Positions 1 to 7,305 are shown, counted from the stretch's first letter. The stretch is DNA of 29,044 nt from CAZDUS01 sp964508705 (GCA_964508705.1 CAZDUS010000025.1:1-29044), one strand, 5' to 3'. Notes: generated by a model from the sequence alone, not told the origin. Numbers and translations: made by a program.

Positions 1-329
1 TTCAGGCCCTCGATGCCGGCCGTGTCGTTGCCCGACATGATGCGGCTGATCAGGCCGGCGGCGCGATCATCGCCCAGCGCCTGGGTCAGCATGGCCTTGA
101 TGGTTTCGTTGTCAACGGCAACCGGAGCGCCTCTGGCGGTCTGCTCGGTAAATTCGTCGATCACCGACTCGATTCGCTCGCGTGCCACCTGCTTCAGCCC
201 GGCCATGGCGTGACCGAGTTTCTGCACTTCTTTCGGGCCGAGGTTTTTCAGTACTTCGGCTGCCTCGTTCTGCCCGAGCGAGAGCAGCAGGATGGCGCTT
301 TTCTCGACGCCTTCGCTTTCAGTGCCCAC
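1..329 (-). CDS. fliG: Flagellar motor switch protein FliG, N-terminal part (runs off the window)
   Basis: FliG is part of the C-ring rotor and links the MS-ring (FliF) to FliM and the stator. About 109 N-terminal codons are visible; the rest lies beyond position 1. The protein begins with GTESEGVEKSAILLLSLG, the usual FliG opening, followed by the helix AAEVLKNLGPKEVQKLGHAM and a segment ending in GNDTAGIEGLK. The GTG at 327-329 is chosen because the frame upstream of it has no better start, and it gives the expected FliG N terminus. The start overlaps the 3' end of fliF by 11 nt, which suggests translational coupling, and the order fliF-fliG is the usual one. Identification is secure; the truncation is only due to the window edge. 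Confidence 0.93.
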   Translation of the reverse strand, partial: MGTESEGVEKSAILLLSLGQNEAAEVLKNLGPKEVQKLGHAMAGLKQVARERIESVIDEFTEQTARGAPVAVDNETIKAMLTQALGDDRAAGLISRIMSGNDTAGIEGL

Positions 330-1974
330 CGCCGCCCACCCATTCCTTGATCATTCCGGCGACGGCCTTGGGATCCTGTTTGGCCATATCACGCGCGGCG
401 GCGAGCTTGCTCTCGTAGGATTGGCGTGTCATTCGCGCGCCTTCGTCGCCGACGGTTTCAGTGGTTCGCGACGCGGCGAGGGCGGCCACTTCCAGCAACT
501 TTTCCAGCAGCGGTTTCAGTACGCGAGACCACACCCAGAAGATCGCGACGATGATGAACAGGTATTTGCCCACCTCTTTCAGGGTCGCGATCAGCTCTGT
601 ATTGGCCCAGATGGGTGCATCGGGAACGATTTCCGTTACGGCTACCGCAAACGCTGCATTGGCGACGTTCAAGGTGTCGCCGCGCTCCTTGTTGAAGCCC
701 ATCGCCTCGCGCGCCAGGTCGCTGATTTGCTTGAGATCTGCCTCGGTTAGGGGTAACGGCGGCGCTTTGGCCGGATCCTTCTCTTTTGTCAGATCCTTCT
801 TGTGGTTGACCACCACGGCGACCGACAGGCGGCGAATGCTGCCCGGGGCGCCCTTGGTATGACGGATGGTCTTGTCGATTTCGAAGTTTGTGGTGGCGTT
901 CTTGCTGTAATTCTGGCCGGCTGCTGCGGCCGCTGCCGCGGCGACGGGCGGTTGGGCAGTCGCTGGCGGGGTGCCGGGCGGCTGGGTAATGGCTGCGGTG
1001 GCGGGCGCCGGGGGCTGGTTGCTGAGGGCGCCGGGAACGCCTGCCGCGGGGGGTGATCCGGTGCCAGCTTCGTTGGTCTGCTGACTGCGGATGGCGACAT
1101 CGGGATTCGGGTTGGGCTTGTAGGTCTCCGCAACCAGGTCGGTCTGCGAAAAATCGACGTCCGCCGCGACCTGCGCCCGAACGTTGTTTGCGCCGACGAT
1201 CGGAAGGAGGATGGCCTCGATGCGCTTCACGTAGCCGGACTCTATGTCGCGCAGGAACTTGATCTGTGCCGGATCCAGACCGGCATCGCGTGACGGGTCT
1301 GCCGGTTGCGAGATCAGGTTGCCCTGCTGATCGACCACGCTGACCTGCATCGGCTTGAGCTGCGGCACGCTGGAGGCGACCAGATTGACGATGCCGACGA
1401 CCTGCGCCGGCTCCAGCGTGCGGCCCGGATAGAGGCTGACCAGCACCGATGCCGAGGGTTTCTGGTCGTCACGCAAAAAGGCGGTTTGCTTGGGAATCGC
1501 CAGGTGCACGCGCGCGCCCTTGACCGCGGCAAGCGACTGGATCGAGCGGGCCAGTTCACCTTCCAGACCGCGCTGAAAATTTACCTGTTCGGCGAACTGG
1601 CTGATACCCATTTTCTGGTTTTCGAGCAGTTCGAAACCGACCAGCCCGCCTTTGGGCAAGCCCTGCGCGGCAAGGCGCAGGCGGGTGTCGTGGACCACGG
1701 CTTGTGGCACTAGGATGGTATGGCCACCCTCGCTGAAGCGGTAAGAAATGTTCTGCTGCTGCAGCGCGGCGACGATCTGGCCACCGTCTTTTTCATCCTG
1801 GATCGAAAACAGTACCGCGTAAGCGGGTTCCCGCGCCCACAGCAGAGCGCCGATCGCTATCGCCAGCATCAGGGCAGCGCCGACCATGCTGATCAACTTC
1901 TGGCCGGAACCGAGGCGAATGAAGGCCTCCATCGATCTCGGGAAGGGTGTTGCAGCCGTTGCGGTTTCTGCCAT
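319..1974 (-). CDS. fliF: Flagellar MS-ring protein FliF
   Basis: FliF (551 aa, normal for the family) builds the MS-ring in the inner membrane, the platform for the export gate and the C-ring. The sequence shows a cytoplasmic N terminus, a first membrane segment at about residues 26-46 (KLISMVGAALMLAIAIGALL), YscJ/FliF-type ring-building domains with the motif LARSIQSLAAVKGARVHLAIP, and an Ala/Pro/Gln-rich low-complexity stretch at about 300-355. A second membrane segment follows near 460-480 (YLFIIVAIFWVWSRVLKPLL), and the cytoplasmic tail ends in DPKAVAGMIKEWVGGGGH, the FliG-binding region. The ATG at 1972-1974 follows an AGGAC-like ribosome site. The gene is divergent from the flrB-like kinase gene, and its 3' end overlaps fliG. 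A weak sigma-54-like box lies upstream on the minus strand. Confidence 0.97.
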   Translation of the reverse strand: MAETATAATPFPRSMEAFIRLGSGQKLISMVGAALMLAIAIGALLWAREPAYAVLFSIQDEKDGGQIVAALQQQNISYRFSEGGHTILVPQAVVHDTRLRLAAQGLPKGGLVGFELLENQKMGISQFAEQVNFQRGLEGELARSIQSLAAVKGARVHLAIPKQTAFLRDDQKPSASVLVSLYPGRTLEPAQVVGIVNLVASSVPQLKPMQVSVVDQQGNLISQPADPSRDAGLDPAQIKFLRDIESGYVKRIEAILLPIVGANNVRAQVAADVDFSQTDLVAETYKPNPNPDVAIRSQQTNEAGTGSPPAAGVPGALSNQPPAPATAAITQPPGTPPATAQPPVAAAAAAAAGQNYSKNATTNFEIDKTIRHTKGAPGSIRRLSVAVVVNHKKDLTKEKDPAKAPPLPLTEADLKQISDLAREAMGFNKERGDTLNVANAAFAVAVTEIVPDAPIWANTELIATLKEVGKYLFIIVAIFWVWSRVLKPLLEKLLEVAALAASRTTETVGDEGARMTRQSYESKLAAARDMAKQDPKAVAGMIKEWVGGGGH

Positions 1975-2042
1975 TGCGTCCTGTGTTGTCCTGTGTGCAG
2001 TGCGCGGGGCAATTCACCCGCGTGCAGAGTATGGAGTGCCCT

Positions 2043-2060
2043 AGCAAGTCTGGTTCCGGA
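2043..2060 (-). promoter_or_regulatory. Candidate sigma-54 (-24/-12) promoter for fliF-fliG
   Basis: Read on the minus strand, the segment is TCCGGAACCAGACTTGCT. It has GG and GC separated by exactly 10 nt, and the -12 half (TTGCT) matches consensus. The -24 half matches only at GG (consensus TGGCAC), so this is a weak match. The predicted start of transcription would leave a leader of roughly 60 nt before the fliF ATG. Support is the spacing, the position and the known sigma-54 control of basal-body genes in FleQ/FlrC-type systems. Confidence 0.38.
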
Positions 2061-2066
2061 AAGAAG

Positions 2067-2081
2067 CGGCAATTTTTGCCG
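2067..2081. promoter_or_regulatory. 15-bp palindrome in the fliF/flrB divergent spacer (possible operator)
   Basis: CGGCAA-TTT-TTGCCG is a perfect 6-bp inverted repeat around a 3-nt centre. It lies in the roughly 164-bp spacer between fliF and the kinase gene. It touches the -24 element of the candidate plus-strand sigma-54 promoter and sits just upstream of the minus-strand candidate. A dimeric regulator bound here could affect both directions. No known consensus is claimed. Confidence 0.4.
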
Positions 2082-2095
2082 GCATATCGGTTGCC
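2080..2095 (+). promoter_or_regulatory. Candidate sigma-54 (-24/-12) promoter for flrB-flrC
   Basis: CGGCATATCGGTTGCC has GG at 2081-2082 and GC at 2093-2094, the required 10-nt spacing, with GGCAT and TTGC close to the consensus TGGCAY-N5-TTGC. Transcription would start near 2106, about 33 nt before the ATG chosen for the kinase gene at 2139. This agrees with starting the kinase at 2139 and not at the ATGs further upstream. In the Vibrio/Pseudomonas pattern, flrBC (fleSR) transcription is itself sigma-54-dependent. Confidence 0.5.
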
Positions 2096-2138
2096 CATCT
2101 CCTTGTTTGCCAGCCTAGACTCTGCCATTATCGCCGCC

Positions 2139-3335
2139 ATGCGCCTTCCTTCCGCCGCCGCTGCACCATCGACCGCGCCCGCTGCCCAGGTTGCGCCGGA
2201 AGAAGCGCTGCGCCTGACCGAAGCCTTTCGCGTCTTCAGCAAGGCGTCGGAGGAGCTGAGCGGTGCCTACAGCGAGTTGCAGGGGCAGGTGGAGCAGCTT
2301 GGCGATGAACTGGTGGCGGCCAACGGCGCCTTGCGCCAGCAGTATCAGGAAAAGGCCGCGTTGACCGAGCGGCTGAGCCTGCTGCTCGATGCGCTGCCCG
2401 CCGGGGTGGTGGTGCTCGATGATGCCGGCAGTGTGGTGCAGGCCAATCCTGCCGCCAGCGCTTTTCTGGGTGGCGTAAAAGTCGGCGCTGGCTGGGCGGC
2501 GATTTATGCCGACACGCTGGTACCCGGCACCACACCCGGCGAATTTCTCGGCGGCGGGCGGCATCTGGCTGTCGACGTGACGTCGCTTGATTCCGCCGGC
2601 GGCCGAATTGTCCTGCTGCATGACATCACCGAGACGCAACTGCTGAAAAACCAGACCGAGCGCAATCAGCGACTGGCGGCGATGGGCGAAATGGCCGCCC
2701 AGCTTGCCCATCAGTTGCGCACGCCGCTGGCCGCCGCGCTGCTCTACGCCGGCAACCTGGAAAACCCCGAACTGCCCGCCGGCAGCAGGTTGGCTATCGC
2801 AGAAAAGACCGTGGCCCGCCTCAAGCACATTGAACATCTGATTCAGGACATGCTGTTGTTTGCCCGTGGCGAAGCGCTCGGCCGCGAGAGTTTCGCCGTG
2901 ACTGACCTGTTCGCCGAACTGGCACAGAATTTCGAACTGCTGGCGCAAAACAAAGGCGTGCGATTTGTGGCGACGGATCAAAGTGCGGGGGCGCCGCTCA
3001 CCGGCAAGCGCAAGTCGCTGGTCAGCGCCTTGACCAGTTTGCTGGAAAATGCGTTGCAGGCGGTCGATGGGCAGGCGGGCGGATGCATCGAGATTTCAGC
3101 CCGGCGCGAGGAGGACGCACTGTTGCTGACGGTGAAGGATAACGGACGCGGCATGGACAATGCCACTGCCGCCCGTTTGTTCGAGCCCTTTTACACCACG
3201 CGCAGCGACGGCACCGGCCTCGGTCTTGCCATTGCCCGCGGTGTGGCGCGCGCCCACGGCGGCGGTATCGACGTTGTCTCCAGTCCCGGCGCCGGGGCCG
3301 AGTTCACCCTTAGCCTGCCATGTCCGAAAAGCTGA
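2139..3335 (+). CDS. flrB: Flagellar two-component sensor histidine kinase, FlrB/FleS type
   Basis: This soluble sensor kinase (398 aa) is predicted to autophosphorylate and pass phosphate to the sigma-54 activator encoded next. It has an N-terminal coiled-coil stretch (about 20-80), then a PAS domain at about 80-165 (LLDALPAGVVVLDDAGSVVQ). The HisKA H-box follows, with AHQLRTPLAA and phospho-acceptor His191. HATPase_c motifs are the N box (LLENALQAVDG), G1 (DNGRGMD), F box (LFEPFYTTRSDG) and G2 (GTGLGLAIARG). There are no membrane segments. The frame is open back to 1947, but that part overlaps fliF, gives a low-quality N terminus and lies upstream of the candidate promoter, so the start at 2139 is preferred. 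The stop overlaps the next gene by 16 nt, indicating tight coupling. FlrB/FleS and FlrC/FleR are different names for the same family. Confidence 0.88.
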   Translation: MRLPSAAAAPSTAPAAQVAPEEALRLTEAFRVFSKASEELSGAYSELQGQVEQLGDELVAANGALRQQYQEKAALTERLSLLLDALPAGVVVLDDAGSVVQANPAASAFLGGVKVGAGWAAIYADTLVPGTTPGEFLGGGRHLAVDVTSLDSAGGRIVLLHDITETQLLKNQTERNQRLAAMGEMAAQLAHQLRTPLAAALLYAGNLENPELPAGSRLAIAEKTVARLKHIEHLIQDMLLFARGEALGRESFAVTDLFAELAQNFELLAQNKGVRFVATDQSAGAPLTGKRKSLVSALTSLLENALQAVDGQAGGCIEISARREEDALLLTVKDNGRGMDNATAARLFEPFYTTRSDGTGLGLAIARGVARAHGGGIDVVSSPGAGAEFTLSLPCPKS

Positions 3336-4714
3336 ATATTCTGGTCGTCGAGGACGACGACGCGCTGCGCGATGCGCTGCAAATCACGCTGGAGGCCGCC
3401 GGCCATGAGGTCAGCAGCGTGGGCGGCGGCGCGGCGGCGCTGCAGGCGCTGCAGCGCAGGATATTCAACATGGTCGTCTCCGACTTGCGGATGAGCCCGA
3501 TGGACGGACTGACCCTGCTCGGGGAGATCCGCGGCCGTCATCCGGGATTGCCGGTGCTGTTGATGACCGCCTTTGGCGATGTCGACAAGGCGGTGGCGGC
3601 AATGCGTGGCGGAGCCTGCGATTTCATGCTCAAGCCCTTCGAGCCGAAGGCGCTGATAGACCAGATTGCCCGCTATGCCACGGCGCCGGCGCCGGCGGCC
3701 GGCGTCGTCGCGGTCGATGCGAGAACGCGCGCCACCCTGCTGCTGGCCGCACGCGTGGCGCGGACCGATGCGACCGTGTTACTGACGGGCGAATCCGGCG
3801 TGGGCAAGGAGGTGTTTGCGCGCTATATCCACGACCAGTCGCCGCGCGCAAAGGGGGTTTTTGTCGCCATCAATTGCGCCGCGATTCCCGACAACCTGCT
3901 TGAAGCCACGCTTTTCGGCTACGAGAAGGGCGCGTTTACCGGTGCGCTGACGGCCCAGGCCGGCAAATTCGAGCAGGCCAATGGCGGCACCTTGCTGCTC
4001 GATGAAATTTCCGAAATGCCGCTCGGCCTGCAGGCCAAACTCCTGCGCGTTCTGCAGGAGCGCGAAGTGGAGCGCGTCGGCGGCAAGAAGCCGGTGCCGC
4101 TCGATATCCGCATCCTGGCGACCTCCAATCGCGATATGGCCAGCGAGGTGCGCACAGGGCGTTTTCGAGAGGACTTGTTCTACCGTCTCAATGTCTTTCC
4201 GCTGGAGATTCCGCCTCTGCGCGAGCGCCCGGCCGATATCCTGCCGCTGGCAAGAAAAGTCCTGGCACAAATGGCCGCGGCGGCGCGTCGTCCGGCAGGA
4301 TTTGCCGCTGCCGCCGAGGCGCGGCTGCTGGCGCACGCGTGGCCGGGCAATGTGCGCGAACTGGAAAATGTCATCCAGCGCGCACTGATTCTCGAGGCGG
4401 GCGAAGTGATCGAGGCCGAGGGCTTGTCGCTCAACTTCAGCGGGTCGGTGTCATCGGTGGCGGCACCCAGGGGGGCGGAAGCGCCTCCGGGCACCATTGC
4501 GCCGGCTCCGATAATTGTGGAAAGCCCTGTTGCAGAAAGCGTTCCGGCCGACATGAAGACGCTCGAGCGGCTGCATATCCAGGAAATTCTGGCCAGTGTC
4601 GGCGGATCTCGCAAGAAGGCGGTGGCCATCCTGGGCATCTCGGAACGCACGCTGCGCTACAAGCTGAACCAGTATCGCGCGGAAGGATTTTTCAATGCGA
4701 GCGAAAATGATTGA
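3320..4714 (+). CDS. flrC: Sigma-54-dependent flagellar response regulator, FlrC/FleR type
   Basis: This NtrC-family activator (464 aa) is predicted to open sigma-54 promoters of flagellar basal-body genes when phosphorylated. The receiver domain (1-118) has an acidic pocket at about 11-13, phospho-acceptor Asp55 in VVSDLRMSPMDG, Thr83 and Lys105. The AAA+ domain (about 130-370) has Walker A GESGVGKE (157-164), the sigma-54 contact loop GAFTGA, Walker B GGTLLLDEISEM and the arginine-finger region FREDLFYRLNVFPLEIPPLR. A Fis-type helix-turn-helix lies at the C terminus (LASVGGSRKKAVAILGISER). The gene overlaps the kinase gene by 16 nt. A near-perfect sigma-54 promoter sits just after its stop, before fliE, which makes fliE the obvious local target. 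Confidence 0.93.
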   Translation: MSEKLNILVVEDDDALRDALQITLEAAGHEVSSVGGGAAALQALQRRIFNMVVSDLRMSPMDGLTLLGEIRGRHPGLPVLLMTAFGDVDKAVAAMRGGACDFMLKPFEPKALIDQIARYATAPAPAAGVVAVDARTRATLLLAARVARTDATVLLTGESGVGKEVFARYIHDQSPRAKGVFVAINCAAIPDNLLEATLFGYEKGAFTGALTAQAGKFEQANGGTLLLDEISEMPLGLQAKLLRVLQEREVERVGGKKPVPLDIRILATSNRDMASEVRTGRFREDLFYRLNVFPLEIPPLRERPADILPLARKVLAQMAAAARRPAGFAAAAEARLLAHAWPGNVRELENVIQRALILEAGEVIEAEGLSLNFSGSVSSVAAPRGAEAPPGTIAPAPIIVESPVAESVPADMKTLERLHIQEILASVGGSRKKAVAILGISERTLRYKLNQYRAEGFFNASEND

Positions 4715-4729
4715 GCAGACGCAAATACC

Positions 4730-4745
4730 TGGCACGGCAATTGCT
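4730..4745 (+). promoter_or_regulatory. Sigma-54 (-24/-12) promoter for fliE
   Basis: TGGCACGGCAATTGCT matches the sigma-54 consensus TGGCACG-N4-TTGCW at every fixed position. GG at 4731-4732 and GC at 4743-4744 are 10 nt apart. It lies in the 63-bp gap between flrC and fliE, with a predicted start near 4756, about 22 nt before the fliE ATG. The adjacent FlrC-type activator is the likely regulator. Confidence 0.9.
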
Positions 4746-4777
4746 GCTTCTGACTGAAATTCCCTGAGGAACCCATC

Positions 4778-5104
4778 ATGACTATCGAGACGCGTCAAAT
4801 TGACCAGCTGCTTTCCGAGCTGCGCTCCGCTTCCTCGCTTGCGAGCGGCAAATCCGCTGGCAATTCGGCGCCAGCGGGCGGGCCCGATTTCGCCCAGGTC
4901 CTGAAGAGCACGATTGATCAGGTCAGTGCCGCGCAGCTCGATGCGCGCAAGATGGCCGAGGATTTTTCCAGCGGCCAGAGCGAGGTCAATTTGCAGGACG
5001 TGATGATCAATCTGCAAAAAGCCAACCTGTCCTTCCAGCAAATGGTCCAGGTGCGCAACCGGCTGGTGTCGGCCTATCAGGACATCATGAACACCCAGGT
5101 CTGA
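4778..5104 (+). CDS. fliE: Flagellar hook-basal body complex protein FliE
   Basis: FliE (108 aa, typical size) connects the MS-ring to the proximal rod and is exported by the flagellar type III system. The C-terminal part is diagnostic: VNLQDVMINLQKANLSFQQM followed by VQVRNRLVSAYQDIMNTQV, the conserved helical FliE tail. The N-terminal half is Ser/Ala/Gly-rich and has no cleavable signal, as expected for a type III substrate. A GAGG ribosome site lies 7-11 nt before the ATG. It has its own sigma-54 promoter and sits downstream of flrBC, on the opposite strand from fliF. In many genomes fliE directly precedes fliF; here the regulators lie between them. Confidence 0.96.
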   Translation: MTIETRQIDQLLSELRSASSLASGKSAGNSAPAGGPDFAQVLKSTIDQVSAAQLDARKMAEDFSSGQSEVNLQDVMINLQKANLSFQQMVQVRNRLVSAYQDIMNTQV

Positions 5105-5172
5105 TTCCGGCTTGCAACAGGTGCAGCAATAAGCACCGTATCGCGGTTGCCTTGCGTCCCTTGTCCCCCTGG

Positions 5173-5382
5173 CGTTTTTCGTGGCCCGGCTAAAGTATTC
5201 AGGTTCGCGGCCGTAAGCTGGGATATCNNNNNNNNNNNNNNNNNNNNNNNNNNNNNNNNNNNNNNNNNNNNNNNNNNNNNNNNNNNNNNNNNNNNNNNNN
5301 NNNNNNNNNNNNNNNNNNNNNNNNNNNCGTTTTTCGTGGCCCGGCTAAAGTATTCAGGTTCGCGGCCGTAAGCTGGGATATC
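5173..5382. other. Assembly gap (100 Ns) flanked by identical 55-bp ends
   Basis: Positions 5228-5327 are 100 Ns. The 55 bases before the gap (5173-5227) are identical to the 55 after it (5328-5382). The second gap in the window has the same 55-bp pattern. This is what two contigs overlapping by the assembler k-mer look like when a scaffolder pads them with a fixed N run. The real sequence may be a single 55-bp copy with no gap, or may hold further repeat copies. The remaining bases between fliE and the repeat that starts at 5397 show no gene. Confidence 0.9.
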
Positions 5383-5396
5383 CCGCAAGGGATTAG

Positions 5397-5732
5397 CGTG
5401 AAATAACTCGTTCGGCGCGCTTGGTGATAGTCGAGCGAAGCGAGCTGACCAGGAGCCTCCCCGTGAGGGCATAAGCGCTAACGTAACCGCGGCAGAGCAC
5501 TTCTCCCTCCCCTTCAAGGGGAGGGCGGCAGAGCACTTCTCCCTCCCCTTCAAGGGGAGGGCTGGGGAGGGGATGGGGGAAAATTTCGGCGATTTCGGCC
5601 CCATCCTCCTCCTGACCTCCCCCTTGAAGGGGGAGGAACGGGTTACGTTAGCGCTTGTGCCCCGTGCGGGGAGGATGGGAGGGCGGGCCTTCAATTCGCC
5701 TTTCGCGTGTTTCATCATCGGCGGGTGACTCT
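5397..5732. repeat. Composite intergenic repeat, outer arms (copy 1)
   Basis: The left arm begins CGTGAAATAACTCGTTCGG (5397-5415), followed by GTGATAGTCGAGCGAAGC (5424-5441). The right arm (5681-5732) contains CCTTCAATTCGCCTTTCGCG and ends in a GGTGACTCT-like sequence. The same two arms, in the same order and orientation, recur at 28835-29044 around a completely different core, so this is a dispersed element. Here the core is the G-rich module at 5467-5662. The right arm ends 25 bp before the carbonic anhydrase ATG, so promoter signals for that gene must lie in or beyond the repeat. No gene is seen in it; a long minus-strand frame through it runs over the Ns and is not credible. Confidence 0.85.
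5467..5662. mobile_element. MITE/REPIN-like G-rich element A with terminal inverted repeats
   Basis: The element is bounded by 22-bp inverted repeats containing AAGCGCTAACGTAACC (left 5467-5488, right 5641-5662). Inside are two direct copies of TTCTCCCTCCCCTTCAAGGG, spaced 36 bp. A G-rich arm ending GGGGAGGGGATGGGGG follows, then a spacer (5580-5598, core AAATTTCGGCGATTTCGG), then an inverted arm beginning CCCCATCCTCC and ending CTTGAAGGGGGAGG. The same ends, arms and spacer recur at 21331-21584. Related arms flank the DUF559 gene at 19223. There is no coding potential. Confidence 0.75.
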
Positions 5733-5757
5733 CACTGTCATGTACGTTAAGGAAATC

Positions 5758-7305
5758 ATGTCTGCATTGCGCGTGGTGTTCATGCCCGGGGTTCTCCTGC
5801 TCGCCCTGGTGCTGCAGGATTCTGCAATTGCCGGCAGTTGGCGGAAGGTTGTCGCCGGCAAGAGCGAAAGCATCGAGATCGACACGGCCAGCATCGCGCG
5901 TGCGGATTCCGGCGCCACGGCCTGGAGCCGCGTCATACTCGATCGCCCGGCCATGGATGCCGGCGGCGCCTTTGACACGATCCATGCGCAGAATCTCTAC
6001 GACTGTTCGGCGCGTCGCTTCACCACTTTGCGTCGCGCCTATTTCAATGGCGACACGCTGGTGCGCGAGGACGTGGTTTCGCGGCAGCGCGCAAACGCGG
6101 TTCAGGTCGGCAGCATCGACGAACGCCTGCTCAATCTGGCCTGCCGGGTCGTCGCCACCAGCGAGACGCCGGCATCGGCCGATACCGCTGGCGGGGCGAC
6201 AGACGAGGCACCACAGGCACAGGGCGCACAAGGCGGACGCCCCGCGCCGATGCACGCCGATATGCGGACTCTGGCCGCCGACCGGGCGGCGTCCCGCCTG
6301 ACGCCGGTCGCCGAGACCCTGCCCGTGGCTCCGCCCGAAAAACCGAAGTTGATCGTCCTGCCACCGATCGACAAGGCCGCCGCCGACATGGCCGCCGGCA
6401 GCATCGGTCAAAAGCCGGGGGCGCCGCCGGCCGCCAGAACCAAGGCCACTGCTGCCGTGCCGACCCCGTCGGCAACAAAGGCCAATGCAGAACGACAGGA
6501 GGTCGAAAGCCCGGCCGACAAGCGCCTGCGCGAGCTGCATTACGCCACGTCAGGCCCGCGCAAGGCGAAGAAAAAGCCGGGGGCGGAAGGGCAGGCGGCG
6601 AGCGAGCAGGGAAACCCCGCCGCACATATGAGCAGCCACTGGTCTTACGACGGCGAAGGCGGGCCGGCGGCCTGGGCCCGGCTGCGGGGCGACTATGCCG
6701 TCTGCGGCGCTGGCAAGCGCCAGTCGCCGATCGATATTCGCGAGGGCATCAAGGTCGATCTCGAAGGCATCAAGTTCGATTACAAGCCCACGCAGTTCCG
6801 CATTATCGACAACGGCCATACCTTGCAAGTCAGTGTCGGCGAGGGACTGGGCCTGACGGTGATGGGCAAGCGGCATGATCTGATTCAATTCCATTTCCAT
6901 CGCCCGTCCGAGGAACGGGTCAATGGCCGCGCTTACGACATGGTGGTGCATCTGGTGCATAAGAGCGCCGAGGGCCAACTGGCGGTGGTCGCCGTGTTGC
7001 TGGAAAAAGGCAGCGAGCATCCGCTGATCCAGACGCTGTGGAACAATCTGCCGCTCGAACAGGACATGGAAGTGACGCCGGACGAGGCTATCGACCTGAA
7101 CAAACTGTTGCCGGAAAACCGCACCTACTGGACCTACATGGGCTCGTTGACGACGCCGCCATGCACCGAAGGCGTGTTGTGGATGGTTTTCAAGCAGCCG
7201 GTGCAGGTGGCAGAGCAGCAGGTGGCGATCTTCTCCCGCCTTTACCGCAACAACGCCCGTCCGGTGCAGCCGGCGCATGGCCGGCTGATCAAGGAATCGC
7301 GCTGA
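5758..7305 (+). CDS. Exported alpha-carbonic anhydrase with an extra N-terminal domain
   Basis: The C-terminal ~230 residues (about 285-515) form an alpha-class carbonic anhydrase, which interconverts CO2 and bicarbonate. The HFHRPSE motif gives zinc ligands His379 and His381, and MVVHLVH gives the third, His398, with the 19-residue spacing of bacterial enzymes. QSPIDI and SLTTPPCTEGV are also present, so the active site looks complete. Residues 1-24 are a signal peptide (MPGVLLLALVLQDSAIAG), so the enzyme is periplasmic. Residues ~25-140 (SWRKVVAGKSESIEIDTASI, two Cys) resemble the surface-adhesin E family, followed by a long Ala/Pro/Lys-rich linker. The ATG at 5758 follows AAGGAAATC, a good ribosome site; in-frame ATGs at 5740 and 5707 are less likely. 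At 515 aa it is about twice the usual bacterial size because of the added domain and linker. Confidence 0.92.
   Translation: MSALRVVFMPGVLLLALVLQDSAIAGSWRKVVAGKSESIEIDTASIARADSGATAWSRVILDRPAMDAGGAFDTIHAQNLYDCSARRFTTLRRAYFNGDTLVREDVVSRQRANAVQVGSIDERLLNLACRVVATSETPASADTAGGATDEAPQAQGAQGGRPAPMHADMRTLAADRAASRLTPVAETLPVAPPEKPKLIVLPPIDKAAADMAAGSIGQKPGAPPAARTKATAAVPTPSATKANAERQEVESPADKRLRELHYATSGPRKAKKKPGAEGQAASEQGNPAAHMSSHWSYDGEGGPAAWARLRGDYAVCGAGKRQSPIDIREGIKVDLEGIKFDYKPTQFRIIDNGHTLQVSVGEGLGLTVMGKRHDLIQFHFHRPSEERVNGRAYDMVVHLVHKSAEGQLAVVAVLLEKGSEHPLIQTLWNNLPLEQDMEVTPDEAIDLNKLLPENRTYWTYMGSLTTPPCTEGVLWMVFKQPVQVAEQQVAIFSRLYRNNARPVQPAHGRLIKESR

Noticed and set aside
1947..2138. Upstream extension of the flrB-like kinase frame
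   Set aside because: The extension overlaps the fliF start, contains the divergent promoter region and has no kinase-family sequence. ATG 2139 fits the candidate sigma-54 promoter better.
5077..6540. 487-codon minus-strand open frame
   Set aside because: It crosses the N gap and intergenic repeats and runs antisense to fliE's 3' end and the carbonic anhydrase gene. Its translation reflects repeat DNA (for example SPFKGEVRR).
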